From Halichondria panicea (taxonomy: Eukaryota; Porifera; Demospongiae; Suberitida; Halichondriidae): a stretch of DNA of 64,000 nt. The position numbers were made by a program, and so were the translations under genes. The DNA is taken from assembly GCF_963675165.1 (NCBI RefSeq), contig NC_087377.1, forward strand, positions 3,440,978-3,504,977, in the 5' to 3' direction. Below, piece after piece: positions 1 through 10,469 of the stretch (positions within the stretch are counted from its first letter, which is position 1; every line of letters begins with the position of its first letter). Under the pieces are notes generated by a model. It saw nothing but the letters and a program-made list of their open reading frames with translations. It was not told the origin of the DNA and did no database searches.

Positions 1-1137
1 CATCCCAGCCACAGCACAGTATAACAACACTGTTGTGCAGTGTGAGGCAGTCGTTGTAGCCGGACGAGTGTTCATACCTGAATTATCAGAAAATGCTACC
101 TTGCAAGTACAAGGTATAGTCACAAACATTACATTAATAGCTTGTTTTGTACCCGGTTCCTCTCAGGTCCTCTTTCAGCTGTCTCCAACCTTCATACTCA
201 GTCATCAAGTACCAACATCACAATCACCTGGGATGCCCCCTTCTCTCTTAACCTCACCACAGCTGAACCTGTAGTTTTACTCCTACTCTTAGTCATTGCC
301 ATTTTAACAGCTGTTGTCATAGTGAAACGAAAACTAAGGAACCATAAAGGTAAACTGTTGACAATTTTGTTTATTATATTTACTATTTCTCTTTAATTTA
401 GATGATGTTGTTGTATCAGATGGAAGATTGGATTGGTCATCAACATTGCCAGGAATTGAGTAGCCTAACGAAGCTCGTGCTCTAGTGCTCAATAAGAACA
501 TTGCTTATGAGCAGACACGGATACCAAGACACAATGAACACACCACCACCATTGTCACCAGGGCAATAATAATGAGCCTAGTCATGAGTACGTATTAGTT
601 ATTGCCCAGCCAGAGTGCAACATGCCATATATTGCACTGGATGACATAATGCCCTCGGGGCCTGCGGTCCTCGGACATTATATTGCTCCAGTGCAATATA
701 TGGCATGTTGCACGAGGGCGCCTGCAATAACTAACTTGTTGCCCAATGACGTTAAACTCGTCTGACTGGTCATATAAACCGTCATAAAAGACATGTGTTT
801 TGAAGGAATTTAGTGTATTCATTAGTTTTGCTGAATTCCATAGTAAATTTTTTAGGTTTTCTTCCCACTATAGTAGTTGTAAAGGTAGTAGCCTATAAAA
901 GGGACCAACTGAGTATAGGGTGGGATGGTGGGGCATAAGTCCCAAATGGATATCTCTTAAAGAAATGTACTACATATACACACATGCATATAATCCAGTG
1001 CATTATGCCATATAATGCAGTGCAATATATGGTAGCCATGGCAGTGATGCAACATGCCATATACTGAGCACTGGATTGCTTTGATCTGCCCACTCACTGG
1101 GAAACAAGAAGAAGTATTACCTCAGGGACATTTTTAG
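1..1137 (+). pseudogene. A1: 3' remnant of Ig/FN3 receptor, decayed
   Basis: This is the left-edge remnant of the family A receptor. Exon pieces: 1-113 encodes the end of an Ig domain (YNNTVVQCEAVV, then NATLQVQ), 167-349 encodes half an FN3 domain fused directly to the membrane exon, and 402 onward encodes the cytoplasmic tail. In intact A3 the FN3 half, a whole Ig, a second FN3 and a linker separate these parts, so a deletion has joined FN3-1 (TTAEP) to the membrane helix (VVLLLLLVIAILTAVVIV). The fused exon stays open, but the tail has an in-frame TAG at 461-463 where paralogues read CAG, and a foldback element (about 593-1106) splits the last codons. The 5' part lies outside the window. 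Pseudogene status is well supported; a short product ending at the TAG cannot be excluded. Confidence 0.85.
593..1106. mobile_element. Foldback element inserted in A1 tail exon
   Basis: Compared with A2, where GAGTACG runs straight into AAGAAGTATTACC, A1 has about 514 extra bases. The left 150 bases form a near-perfect hairpin: TTAGTTATTG near 596 pairs with CAATAACTAA near 725, and CAACATGCCATATATTGCAC (619-638) pairs with the complementary run near 690-712. The right part repeats the same CATATAATGCAGTGCAATAT words. A related fragment lies near 16045. No coding capacity is visible. Confidence 0.7.
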
Positions 1138-1330
1138 AACGATTGAACATCACTTCACATCGATTAATGTGGCAACATAAACCACATCTCGCCCTCCAAC
1201 CATAGTATAACTATAACATAAAGGTCAATTTAGTACCCTATTATTCTCAATTATGCTAGTTGCTAGAAGTTATTATTATTAGAACTATTATTCCAAAAAT
1301 TATGCTAGCATAATTTTCCAAGCGAGGGCT

Positions 1331-1555
1331 TCAATCCATAATCACTCTGTTGTCTACGACCTCAGTATCTCTCCTCCACCTCTGAGCTCTCAATGACAAA
1401 CAGTTTAGCGATATCTTTAGCTTGAGTCGTAGCTTGATTGGGTAGTCATCGTCCTTACACAACTTTTTGCGACCATTATCATAGAACACAGAGAACTTGA
1501 TCGGACATATCATTCTCAACGACAAAAGGAAAGAGGAATTAATGTTTAGTTGCAT
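1331..1555 (-). pseudogene. RASSF-like Ras-association exon, decayed copy 1
   Basis: The minus strand reads KFSVFYDNGRKKLCKDDDYP then IKLRLKL, the start of a RASSF-type Ras-association (RA) domain. The next residues go out of frame because about ten bases that encode the GPSE core in the copy at 13595-13890 are missing. The identical deletion occurs in the copy at 7267-7491, so the two share a decayed ancestor. It lies tail to tail with A1. Without that deletion no downstream stop would follow at once, so I call it a relic exon rather than a gene. Confidence 0.6.
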
Positions 1556-2302
1556 GCATGGGAAGAAGCCAATAGACGAGCTAAATGTATTACTGTCTGA
1601 TTATAATAATTATCAGACGTGGTGGAGGCCAACTGCATGGCCACTGCATGCATGTGCCGTTTGTTATGCCTCTACATACAAGAGTGTATAATTATCATAA
1701 ATGCTGCCACCAGCGCAAAAAAGTGCCCATGCATACAACTATAATTATGTCGATAGCTAATGTGGTGATATGAATGGTATTCACAGATATGTCTATCCAG
1801 GAGTACATTAATGGTCTACCTGTTTAATAGCTAGCTGTACATGCAATTGTTGCATGTCAGTATCTAGAAAATCAAGTCTGACCTTATAAAACCAGTTGTC
1901 AACAAGAAGTATACTCATTTTTAAAATTATCGAGATTTGCATTTACACCTGAACCTTTAACCTTAAAACAGTTGTCAACAAGAAGTAGTAATATAGTGTT
2001 TTTAGATTTGCATTTACACCTGAATCTTTCCAGTTGTCAACAAGAAGTATATAGGGTATCTATAAGTATAATTATAGTGCACATGGTTTCTAGAGATTTT
2101 CATTTACATCTGAGCAACAACTTTAAACCTAGTGTAGTATATTGGTTTTTAAATTGAACCTTTAACTTAAACCAGTTGTCAAAAAGAAGTACGTAGTATA
2201 TAGTGGTTTCTAGAGATTTGCATTTACATCTGAACAACAACTTTAAACCTTGTTCAAACCAGTTTGAGATTTTAGTATAAAATGCATGAACCAAGGAACA
2301 CC
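1556..2302. repeat. Spacer with a degenerate tandem repeat
   Basis: From about 1895 to 2285 a unit built from CCAGTTGTCAACAAGAAGTA, a TATAGTG stretch, TTTCTAGAGATTTGCATTTA and CACCTGAACCTTT recurs about five times at irregular spacing with internal deletions. The part before 1895 is flank shared with the region after A2 (7492-7830). No gene is seen. Confidence 0.7.
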
Positions 2303-3164
2303 ATGGACTCTGTGTTCAGAACATTGAGGAAGGAAGGTATTGGATCGGAGAAGAAAACAGCAAAGCCATTTTCGAAGGAAGAAGAGCAGCAACTTTGGTC
2401 ATCTGGAGCATTGGGTGTGCAAGACCCTGTATCACTTTAACGTGCTGTATTCTTTTCAAATGGCAAAAGTTTTTGCCTGAGAGGAGGAAACGAGCATCGT
2501 GAACCCAGTTGAAAAGAGAAGTCGGAGGCTACAGATACACTGAGAATGCATCCAAAAACCGTGCAGGTGGACTTGGCCAGTTAAAACTGCAGAACAAAAC
2601 TGTTTTCATAGCAGCAGTTCATGAAGCTGGAGAAAGATGCTATTGCTACCTACTGGATCTGTACATCAGTAAGCTTCCTAGAAAGCTATCGAAACCGACT
2701 TGTTTTACGTCCGTCCCCTCGAAAATGTCCAACTCGAATCTCAAACATGGTACACTTGTGTCCCTGTAGGAAGAAATAAACTGTACAAAATGGTGAACGA
2801 CATGTGTACTCTTGCTGGGATTCTGGGAAGAACAAATCATCGCCTCAGAGCAACAGGCGCTACTGAGCTATACAATGCTGGTGTTCCAGAGAAAATCATT
2901 AAAGAGCGAACTGGACATCGTTCTTTGGAATGTCTACGAATGTACGAGCGTACAAGTGAGAAGCAACAGAATGCCGTATCCAGAGTTTTATCTGCACAAA
3001 AAGAAACCTGTTTCAATGTGGAAATGACGAAACTGGCAGAAAACACAACGAACATTGCAACTCACTCATCTGTTCCAGTTATGAACTTCCATAACTGCCA
3101 AGTGAACATCAACCAATACAGTCACGGGTCCATCGTCGACAGTGGAGCTTCTCTCAACCATTAG
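2303..3164 (+). pseudogene. Crypton-type tyrosine recombinase (DUF3504-like), decayed
   Basis: Translation starting MDSVFRTLRKEGIGSEKKTA gives the pattern of the DUF3504/Crypton-derived proteins common in marine invertebrates: an EEEQQLWSSGALG segment, FSNGKSFCLRGGNEHR, YTENASKNRAGGLGQLK, then VPVGRNKLYKMVNDMC and the C-terminal block NHRLRATGATELYNAGVPEK, RTGHRSLECLRMYER. The last block carries the HxxR, GH and tyrosine signature of tyrosine recombinases. There is an in-frame TAA at 2438-2440 (codon 46), a second break near 2510 and a frameshift near 2700, so it is a relic. A TATA-rich 3' flank (3165-3320, with CAATAAA at 3233) is repeated at 43300-43520, which marks it as part of a dispersed element. 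Assignment rests on remembered family patterns, not on a search. Confidence 0.75.
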
Positions 3165-3433
3165 TTATGTTATTACGTTACTGGACTAGCTCTTATAATT
3201 ATTTTGTTATTACTGTCATGCATTGTAAATCACAATAAACTGTTAATGTTGTAGTTTGTAGCCCAGATATTACTATAGCTCATAGTTCCCTGCTAAATAC
3301 ACTCAAATGGGATCTAATAGAAATAGAGCACATAGCAACAATAAGCAAAAACACTCTAAAACTATGGTATAATGCGTTTTGCAAACCACTCCACAATTCT
3401 ATCACTGAATGCTGAATGCTATGATTATAATTA

Positions 3434-3453
3434 TGTTTAGTTAATGATCTTTA
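3434..3453 (+). promoter_or_regulatory. Conserved upstream box of A genes
   Basis: TTTAGTTAATGATCTTTA lies about 75 bp before the A2 start codon. The same or nearly the same box precedes A4 (35079-35098) and A6 (58874-58893), with weaker versions before A3 (10420-10440, GGTTAACGATCTTTA) and A5 (37808-37826). Conservation may only reflect recent duplication. A promoter role is inference. Confidence 0.4.
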
Positions 3454-4002
3454 CTAGAATCTAGGTGATGGCGGTTAGATTCCCAGCAATCATAATTCTC
3501 TTGATGGCAACTAAACTAAAAGTAATGGACCTGAGATGGCTCATTCTTTCAACAGCTCTTGTGGCATCTATACAAGGTTGGTCTCTCATAGTCAAACTCA
3601 GTGCATTGTGTTTTTATGTGTTTGCAACTCATGATCAGTTCACAGTAGGACCAGTGCCAGTGGTACAGGCCCAGGGGCTGAATGCAGTGTTTGAGTGTCG
3701 GTATCCTGGAGCACTAAATTACAATTGGAGGTTCAATGGATACTTTCCTATATACTGACAATAGCTACCCACCTAATGTGACTGTTATTCCACCATCTAG
3801 TGACACCCCAGCAAAAATGATCATCCCAGCCACAGGCCTGTACAATAATACTGTTGTTCAGTGTTTGATAGTGGTTATAGTGGAAGGAGAGTTCGTTAGT
3901 GAACTGCATGCATATATCAGAAAATGCTACCTTGCAAGTACAAGGTAACCATAATCTGTCATTAACTATAATTATACCATAATAATGTATAATAATAACT
4001 AT

Positions 4003-4176
4003 ATTGGCGTAGGAAGTGGGGTGGTTCCAGGGGCTGGAGCCACCCCTTGTTGGAGAGCACTGTTTAGCTTAAATTGTTGGTTAGTTTAGCTACAGCATGC
4101 TGGCTGAGGCCAGCTAGCTATTAAATAATTACGTGATTATTATACCTCGGTGCGCATGCGCAGCGAGGTATACGGT

Positions 4177-4210
<34 letters not shown>

Positions 4211-5284
4211 CTGCTACAGCTGCATGCTCAAGGATCAATGAAGTGCAAGTAAGAGTTTCTATAGGCTTCTATAGTCAAGTTTTCTTGGATTTTAATTTGT
4301 GGATTTGCAAAATAATACTTTGTTCTTGAGTTATGCTTAGTTTTGCTTACTTGGAATGCCATTGCAGCCTTTTCAGAAGAGCACGTAGCCATTAATTTTA
4401 GACTTGAACTTTTGGCATCGATCGTTTTACAACATTCATGGTTGATCATTACCCACTCTTTGATCATTACCCACTCTTTGAGTTTTGCATGCAGCAACAT
4501 TTGTGTGTGTAATGCAAAAATGTTCATCATGTGTATAAATTAATTATGCCTCGGTGCGCATGCGCAAGCGAGGTATACGGTAGTGTGTTTGTGTGTCTGT
4601 ACTGTATGTGTGTGTGTGTCTGTGTGTGTAGACTGCTACAGCTGCTCAAGGATGAATCAAGTGCAAGTAAGAGTTTCTATAGGCTTCTAGTCATGTTTTC
4701 TTGGATTTTAATTCGTGGATTTGCAAAATAATGCTTTGTTCTCGAGTTATGCCTAGTTTTGCTTACTTGGAATGCCATTGCAGCCTTTTCAGAAGAGCAC
4801 GTAGCCAAACTTGTTTACCGAGTGTTACTACTCTACTTAGTAGTTAGCTCTGCACTAGAACGCTAGCTATTGGTAGCTGCAAGAGTGAGAAGAGAGCTGC
4901 AAGGCTCTGCTGATGGCAGCCATTAATTTTAGACTTGAACTTTTGGCATCGATCGTTTTTAACAACAATCATAGTCGATCATTACCCACTCTTTGAGTTT
5001 GCAAAAAAAAAATAAGCTATTAGTAGCTTTATGTTATGTAGCTTTGGCATCTCCACCGAGGCATCAGCACCTAGCTGCGGTGCTTTCGGCATTTCAATGA
5101 TGGGCTATAGGTTTCAAAAGTAAAGTGCAAAGTGATAGATCTACCACGGAGATAATGATTGATCTATGAACCTATATAGTCTCAAAGTCCAGCCTCTTTC
5201 AGTCTTTGCAAGAATACGAAGATTTAGGAGGGCGTGGCCAGACTACTATGAACCCCCCTTGTAAAAAATCTTCCTACGCCTCTG
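4003..5284. mobile_element. Composite insertion in A2 intron, hAT-like ends
   Basis: The left end TGGCGTAGGAAG (about 4005) is the inverse of the right end CTTCCTACGCCTCTG (5270-5284); the flanks share CTATAT. Other copies of the gene lack it. Inside are two related repeat units starting GCCTCGGTGCGCATGCGC (about 4146 and 4547), each followed by a TG-rich run and then GACTGCTACAGCTG, AAGAGTTTCTATAGGCTTCT, a TTTTCTTGGATTTTAATT block and GGAATGCCATTGCAGCC. The same unit, inverted, makes the right end of the insertion in B2 at 49002-49850. No protein is recognisable. Confidence 0.65.
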
Positions 5285-6337
5285 CTATATAAGTGTAACT
5301 ATATACAACTACCCCTTCTATATAATTATATACAGGTCCTCTTTCAGCTGTCTCCAACCTCCGTGCTCATTCATCAAGCACAACTATCACAATCACCTGG
5401 GATGCCCCCTTCTCTCTAGACCTCACCACAGCTGAACCAGACATACAGTATTGTGTGGATGTGTACGATAGTGCCACTGGTGTTCTACTACACTCTGAGT
5501 GTGGTATTATTGAGGAACGCTACACCTATTCCCCTAGCAACCCCTGCTCGTATATGTTCACAGTAACACCTAGGAGCAATTTAGATGGAGCTCTCAATGG
5601 GACCACTTTGTTCAGATGTATACAAGATGGTAAGAATGTGACTTTGTACTAAATTGAGTAAGTTTGAGTTGGCTAATTGATTTCTCAACCACATGCACTC
5701 AAATACAGCACAGTCTCAGAACTTCACAATTCAGCCAGTATCAGTGATACAAGCTAAAGGCCTGAAGGCAGTGTTTGAGTGTTTGTACCCTGGTGCCCTG
5801 AGTCACAGATGGGGGATCAATGGAACGTACCCAGCTGATGATGCGTTTCCACCTGATGTAACTCGTACCCTACCGTCTGGTGATACTCCAGCAAGACTGG
5901 CCATTCCATCAACAGACCAGTACAACAACACTGTGGTGCAGTGTAGGGCTGTGCTTGATGCGGGAGGAGATGCGCAGTTTGTGCAAACATGTGATGCTTT
6001 GTTGTTAGTACAAGGTATCCTGCTATCATTATTATGAGCTTTACATTATAACACTTCAGGTCCACTGGGCTCTGTTACTGGACTGAGACTGGACATGGTG
6101 ACCTCTACTTCAGTGACTCTCATCTGGGATGCTCCCTTCTCCCTAGACCTCACCACAGCTGAGCCAGACATACAATATTGTGTGGATATGCACAGTGTCC
6201 CTATAGAGGACAATTGATGGAGTCAACATGTGACATCATCGACACTAACTACACTTTCTCTACCAGTGATCAAGACCAGTTAGTATTTACAGTGACACCA
6301 AGAAGTAATGTGGAGGGTAGTCTCAATGGAACCTCCA

Positions 6338-6466
6338 CACTGTAAAAAAAAAAGTGCGGTGAGCACACTAAAACCGTCGCATATAGCACACTTTTTCAAA
6401 AAAGCGTGCTATATGCGACGGTTTTAGTGTGTCCACCGCACTTTTTTTCAATCATTTTTTACAGTG
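6338..6466. mobile_element. CACTG-ended MITE in A2 FN3-2 exon
   Basis: A 129-bp near-palindrome with ends CACTGTAAAAAA and TTTTTTACAGTG. The empty site in A3, A4 and A6 reads CCTCCAGTGAAC; here CA is duplicated on both sides (6336-6337, 6467-6468). The arms contain AGTGCGGTG..CACACTAAAACCGTCGCA and its complement. The ends resemble CACTA/Chapaev-type termini, but a 2-bp duplication is short for those groups, so the superfamily is left open. Confidence 0.85.
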
Positions 6467-7266
6467 CAGTGAACTAGTCGGACCTCCTTCGCAAGGTAAA
6501 TGGTCTGTGTACCAAGCATTATCTATTATAGTTATGTAGTACCACTCTCTTCACAGCTAACGACACAATTACTGACATCTCACCATCGTCATCTCTTCCT
6601 GAGTCTATTCAACAACCCTCTATTTATACAATAGCAGGTGAGTAATAAAATATGCTAAGCAGGCTTAACTGTCGTATGATTGGCTGTTTATACCCTATAA
6701 TTATGTTATACAGTGTCTTCAGGTGTGACTGCTGTGGTAGTTCTACTCCTACTCTTATTCATCGCCATTTTAACAGCTGTTGTCATAGTGAAACGAAAAC
6801 AAAGGAACCACAAAGGTAAATGTTGACAATTTTATTTATTGTTTTTATTAATTTAGGTGATGTTGTTGTATCAGATGGAAGAGTGGATTTATCATCAACA
6901 TTGCCAGGAATTGAGCAGCCTAACGAAGCTTATGCTCCAGTGCTCAATAAGAACATTGCTTATGAGCAGACACAGATACCAAGACACAATGAACACACCA
7001 CCACCATTGTCACCACGGTAGTAGCAATGGATAATATTGAGCCTAGTCATGAGTACGAAGAAGTATTACCTCAGGGACATTTTTAGAACGATTGAACATC
7101 ACTTCACATCAATGTGGCAACATAAACTACACCTCGCCCTCGAATCATAGTATAACTAAGGTCAAATTATGCTAATTTAGTATCTCAATTATGCTAGTTG
7201 CTAGAAGTCTCCCTATTATTCCAAAAATTATGCTAGCATAATTTGCCAAGCCCTATAGTGGGGGCT

Positions 7267-7491
7267 TCAATCCATAATCACTCTGTTGTCTACGACCTCA
7301 GTATCTCTCCTCCACCTCTGAGCTCTCAATGACAAACAGTTTAGCGATATCTTTAGCTTAAGTCGTAGCTTGATTGGGTAGTCATCGTCCTTACACAACT
7401 CCTTGCGGCCATTGCCATAGAATACAGAGAACTTGATCGGACATATCATTCTCAACGACAAAAGGAAAGAGGAATTAATGTTTAGGTGCAT
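7267..7491 (-). pseudogene. RASSF-like Ras-association exon, decayed copy 2
   Basis: Minus-strand twin of the relic at 1331-1555, about 95 percent identical by eye (KFSVFYGNGRKELCKDDDYP), including the shared ten-base deletion of the GPSE core. It sits downstream of and opposed to A2. The shared deletion shows that the A gene and its antisense neighbour were duplicated together. Confidence 0.6.
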
Positions 7492-7836
7492 GGGAAGAAG
7501 CCAATAGATGAGCTAAATGTATTACTATCTGATTATCAGACGTGGTGGAGGCCAACTGCATGGCCACTGCATGCATGTACCGTTGGTTATGCCTCTACAT
7601 ACAAGAGTGTATACCAGTAGGTATCATAAATGCTGCCAGCTAAAAAAAATTTGCCCATGCATGCAACTATATGTACGATAGCTAACGTGGTGATATGAAA
7701 ATGGTATTCACAGATATAATTATGTCTATCCAGAAGTACATTAATTGTCTATCTGTTAGCTAGCTGTACATGCAATTGTTGCATGTCAGTATCTACAAAA
7801 TTGCCTCGAAGTCTGACCTTATAAACACATGTCAAC

Positions 7837-8585
7837 CAGAGGAGGGAGGACACGATTAACCTTAGGCCACTCCAAGTGATACTCTGGTTTCTGGTCCACC
7901 GCCCGCATCAGATTTTATTCTTGGATTTCTATCTCATTATTGGATTTCTATCCCATTATTTCTACTACGCATGCGCATAATGGTTCATGCGGTACAAAAT
8001 AGTGTGATAATGATATTCATTTGCAAAATAATGAGTTCATAAGGTGAAATTGATAATGACATAATGAGAAAAGCCGCCCGCCCGCATGCAATTAGAAAAA
8101 CTTCAGGACCAGAAACCAGAGTGTCACTTGGAGTGGCCTTAGCTATAATTAGCTAACTCTGAACTAAACAATTCCATGTTGCAGCTTTATCACAGAGACA
8201 GGAGTGCCTAGCCTGGGGTGCTTCTCACAGGGATCTTGGAGACAGGAGTGCCTGGGGTGCTCCTCATAGGGATCCTGTCTCCAGGATCAAGAGTGCTTCT
8301 CACAGAGACAAGATCAGAGTGCCTGGGATGCTTCTCACAGGGATTTTAGAGATAGGAGTACTTGAGGTGCTTCTTATAGGGGTCCTATTTATAATTACCT
8401 TCAGGTCCTGACAACTTGGCCATAGGGGTACCTCCAGTAGGAGAAAAGGCTTACTTTGCTCTAGCTCTTGTGTCCAATATGTAGAGGTTATAAAGAAAGA
8501 AAAGATGAATCGTTCAAAGAATGTCATTAAAAGGTCGCGAAATTAGCTAATTAGAGCTAAGGTTAATCGTGTCCTCCCTCCTCTG
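7837..8585. mobile_element. Nested foldback elements between A2 and A3
   Basis: Outer ends are CAGAGGAGGGAGGACACGAT (7837) and the complementary ATCGTGTCCTCCCTCCTCTG (8566-8585), both followed inward by TAACCTTAG. An inner element, about 7864-8141, has ends GGCCACTCCAAGTGATACTC and its complement. A further copy of the inner family is at 9894-10184. The remaining 8180-8395 holds four degenerate copies of GACAGGAGTGCCTGGGGTGC plus TTCTCACAGGGATC. Confidence 0.75.
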
Positions 8586-8802
8586 ATCTCTACCCAAATT
8601 CTGGTAGAGACAGAAGCTGTAGCCCAGAGTCACCAGTCCCTTTTCTCCCGGGGGGCCCGTCCAATCAGAGAAAAGGGAGTGGCTTGCGAGTCTAGCTAGC
8701 TAGCCTGGCTTGCCCCCCCCCCCCCATTTCCTCTCATGTAGAGCTAGAGTTTAAAGGTCACCAACTACCTACTAAAGCTAAATAGGTAAGCCGGCCAACT
8801 AC

Positions 8803-9869
8803 TAGCCTCGAGACCAGGCCGATTACAATACGGCCTGGTCTCTAGGCCCTGGCAAATTATGCCGGTATAATTTGGGGCATAATAGGTTAGATCATTATAC
8901 TGGCATAATTGGAGCATAATAGGCTTAAAATTGTGAATTTGGTCAGCTTGGTGCAAATGCAACGGTCCTCTGCTGTTGCTGAACGTAATTTTTCTCTTTT
9001 AAATGCTTCTTTACATCTAGAAGATTATGTTGAATTTTCAGTTATGTTATAAATGTGCAATACAAGAGATAATTTTTTTTACTACTACTGCTGAAAAAAG
9101 GACGTCAATGTGGGGCATAATGGGTTCTTTCCACAAGCATAATAGGCTGAATTTGGGGTAGTGCTCAAAAGCATAATAGGCAGAAAAAAGAGCATAATTT
9201 GCCAGGGCCTATACTGGTCTCTATCAGAGGAGGTACGACAGGCGCGGTGCACCTCAAGTAATTAGCCTTTGATTGAGCAATAATTATCCGCCCACTCCCC
9301 GCCCACGTCGAATGTTTTTGCTGTGAGTAATCAGAGGCTAATTACTTTAGCTGCACCGCGCCTGTCGTACCTCCTCTGGGTCTCTATTGCATAGTTAATT
9401 AATCATAGGCGTGGTCCATACACGCCCATGTACTATCTAGCTAGCTAGCTGTGGCCCTCTATGGTGTTGTCGAGAAGGCTTGCACACTAGTCTGAAACCA
9501 GAAGAGGCTCTCATCTACCTCTATGATGGTTGGATGGTCGTGCTGTTTTGAACTTGGTTTCTATACAAATGAGAGCTTTTTCTGGCTTCAGACTAGTGTG
9601 CAAGCTTTCTTGACAACACCATAGAGGGCCACAGCCTTCTCGACAACGCAATAGAGAGCATAAGCCACAGCTTCACAGGAGACAAGTATTTGTTTAAAAT
9701 TAATACAGAAAGAAACTAGTAAACAAACTAGTTTACGGTATAATTTTACAAAGGTTTACTATAAAGTATACGAGTTACCCAGATTCTGGGTAACTCAGTT
9801 TGCGCATGTGCACTATCACCCATGCAATAGAGACCAGGCCGTATTTTAATCGGCGTGGTCTCGAGGCTA
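8803..9869. mobile_element. MULE-like element, 9-bp target duplication
   Basis: A 1,067-bp element whose 40-bp ends, TAGCCTCGAGACCAGGCCGA and its near-exact complement, are flanked by identical 9-bp repeats GCCAACTAC at 8794-8802 and 9870-9878. Inside lie a hairpin with ends AGGCCCTGGCAAATTATGCC (8841-9211), a MITE at 9225-9378 and another foldback at 9449-9636 (ends TGTGGCCCTCTATGGTGTTG). Nine-base duplications are typical of the Mutator superfamily. No transposase is seen, so it is non-autonomous. Confidence 0.8.
9225..9378. mobile_element. CAGAGGAGGTACGAC MITE, 9-bp duplication
   Basis: 154-bp foldback with ends CAGAGGAGGTACGACAGGCG and complement, flanked by GGTCTCTAT at 9216-9224 and 9379-9387. 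Other members are at 19273-19418, 20541-20685 and 22299-22623. It is nested in the MULE-like element 8803-9869. Confidence 0.85.
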
Positions 9870-9893
9870 GCCAACTACCTACTTCGAAAGCTA

Positions 9894-10184
9894 AGGCCAC
9901 TCCAAATGAGACTGTAGTTTCCCGTCCAACTCGCGCTTCCTGCTTTAGCTACCTCATTGATAGTCATTATGGCCATTATTTCTCTAATTATCAATGAAAT
10001 ATTGAAATTACTTTTTTCTTGTTCTTTGTTGCCTCTAAGCACATGGTTGGCTGAATTTTTGTGGCTAATTAATTAAATTCATTGATGACGGAACAATAAT
10101 ATTTATAATTATGTGTAATGAATAATGATTTATAATTTACTGGAGTCTCTGACGGGAAACTACAGTCTCATTTGGAGTGGCCTA
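9894..10184. mobile_element. GGCCACTCCAA foldback MITE
   Basis: Ends GGCCACTCCAAATGAGACTG and TAGTTTCCCGTC (left) and their complement (right) enclose about 220 bp of AT-rich sequence. Same family as the inner element at 7864-8141. Confidence 0.75.
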
Positions 10185-10469
10185 AATAGCTAAGCCAACT
10201 ACCTACTTCAAAAACTAAATAGCTAAGATAAATAATTTATTGAACTACCTACTTCGAAAGCTAAGTAGGTAAGCCAACTACCTACTTAGAACGTCAACTG
10301 CAAGTAGCTCTCAGGGCCACCGTAGATCTGTAAGCACTTATTAGGAAGGTGCGTGTATAAACAATTCAAGTGATATAGCACAACTAGCATGCATGATTCA
10401 ACATAATTTTAATTATCATGGTTAACGATCTTTATTGTGCCACAAAGGCGCATGCCTATAGCTATTGAG

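Larger units (their letters stand above)
3525..7086 (+). pseudogene. A2: Ig/FN3 membrane receptor, multiply disrupted
   Basis: Family A gene with all eight exons recognisable: signal peptide 3525-3576 (MDLRWLILSTALVASIQ), Ig1 near 3640-3945, FN3-1 5336-5629, Ig2 5709-6014, FN3-2 6060-6495, linker 6557-6637, membrane exon 6714-6815, tail 6857-7086. Four lesions are visible. The Ig1 acceptor GCAG has become GCAA. A 4-bp insertion near 3756 (TATATAC where A4 has TAC) shifts Ig1. A 2-bp insertion near 6202 shifts FN3-2. A 129-bp transposon sits at 6338-6466. The Ig1 to FN3-1 intron is swollen by a 1.3-kb insertion. The 3' half (membrane helix and tail with YAPV, YEQT, YEEV) is intact. FN3-1 ends with an unusual extension (TLFRCIQDG) absent from other copies. 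Confidence 0.85.

Noticed and set aside
595-1093. Minus-strand frames inside the A1 insertion
   Set aside because: They are created by the arms of the foldback element.
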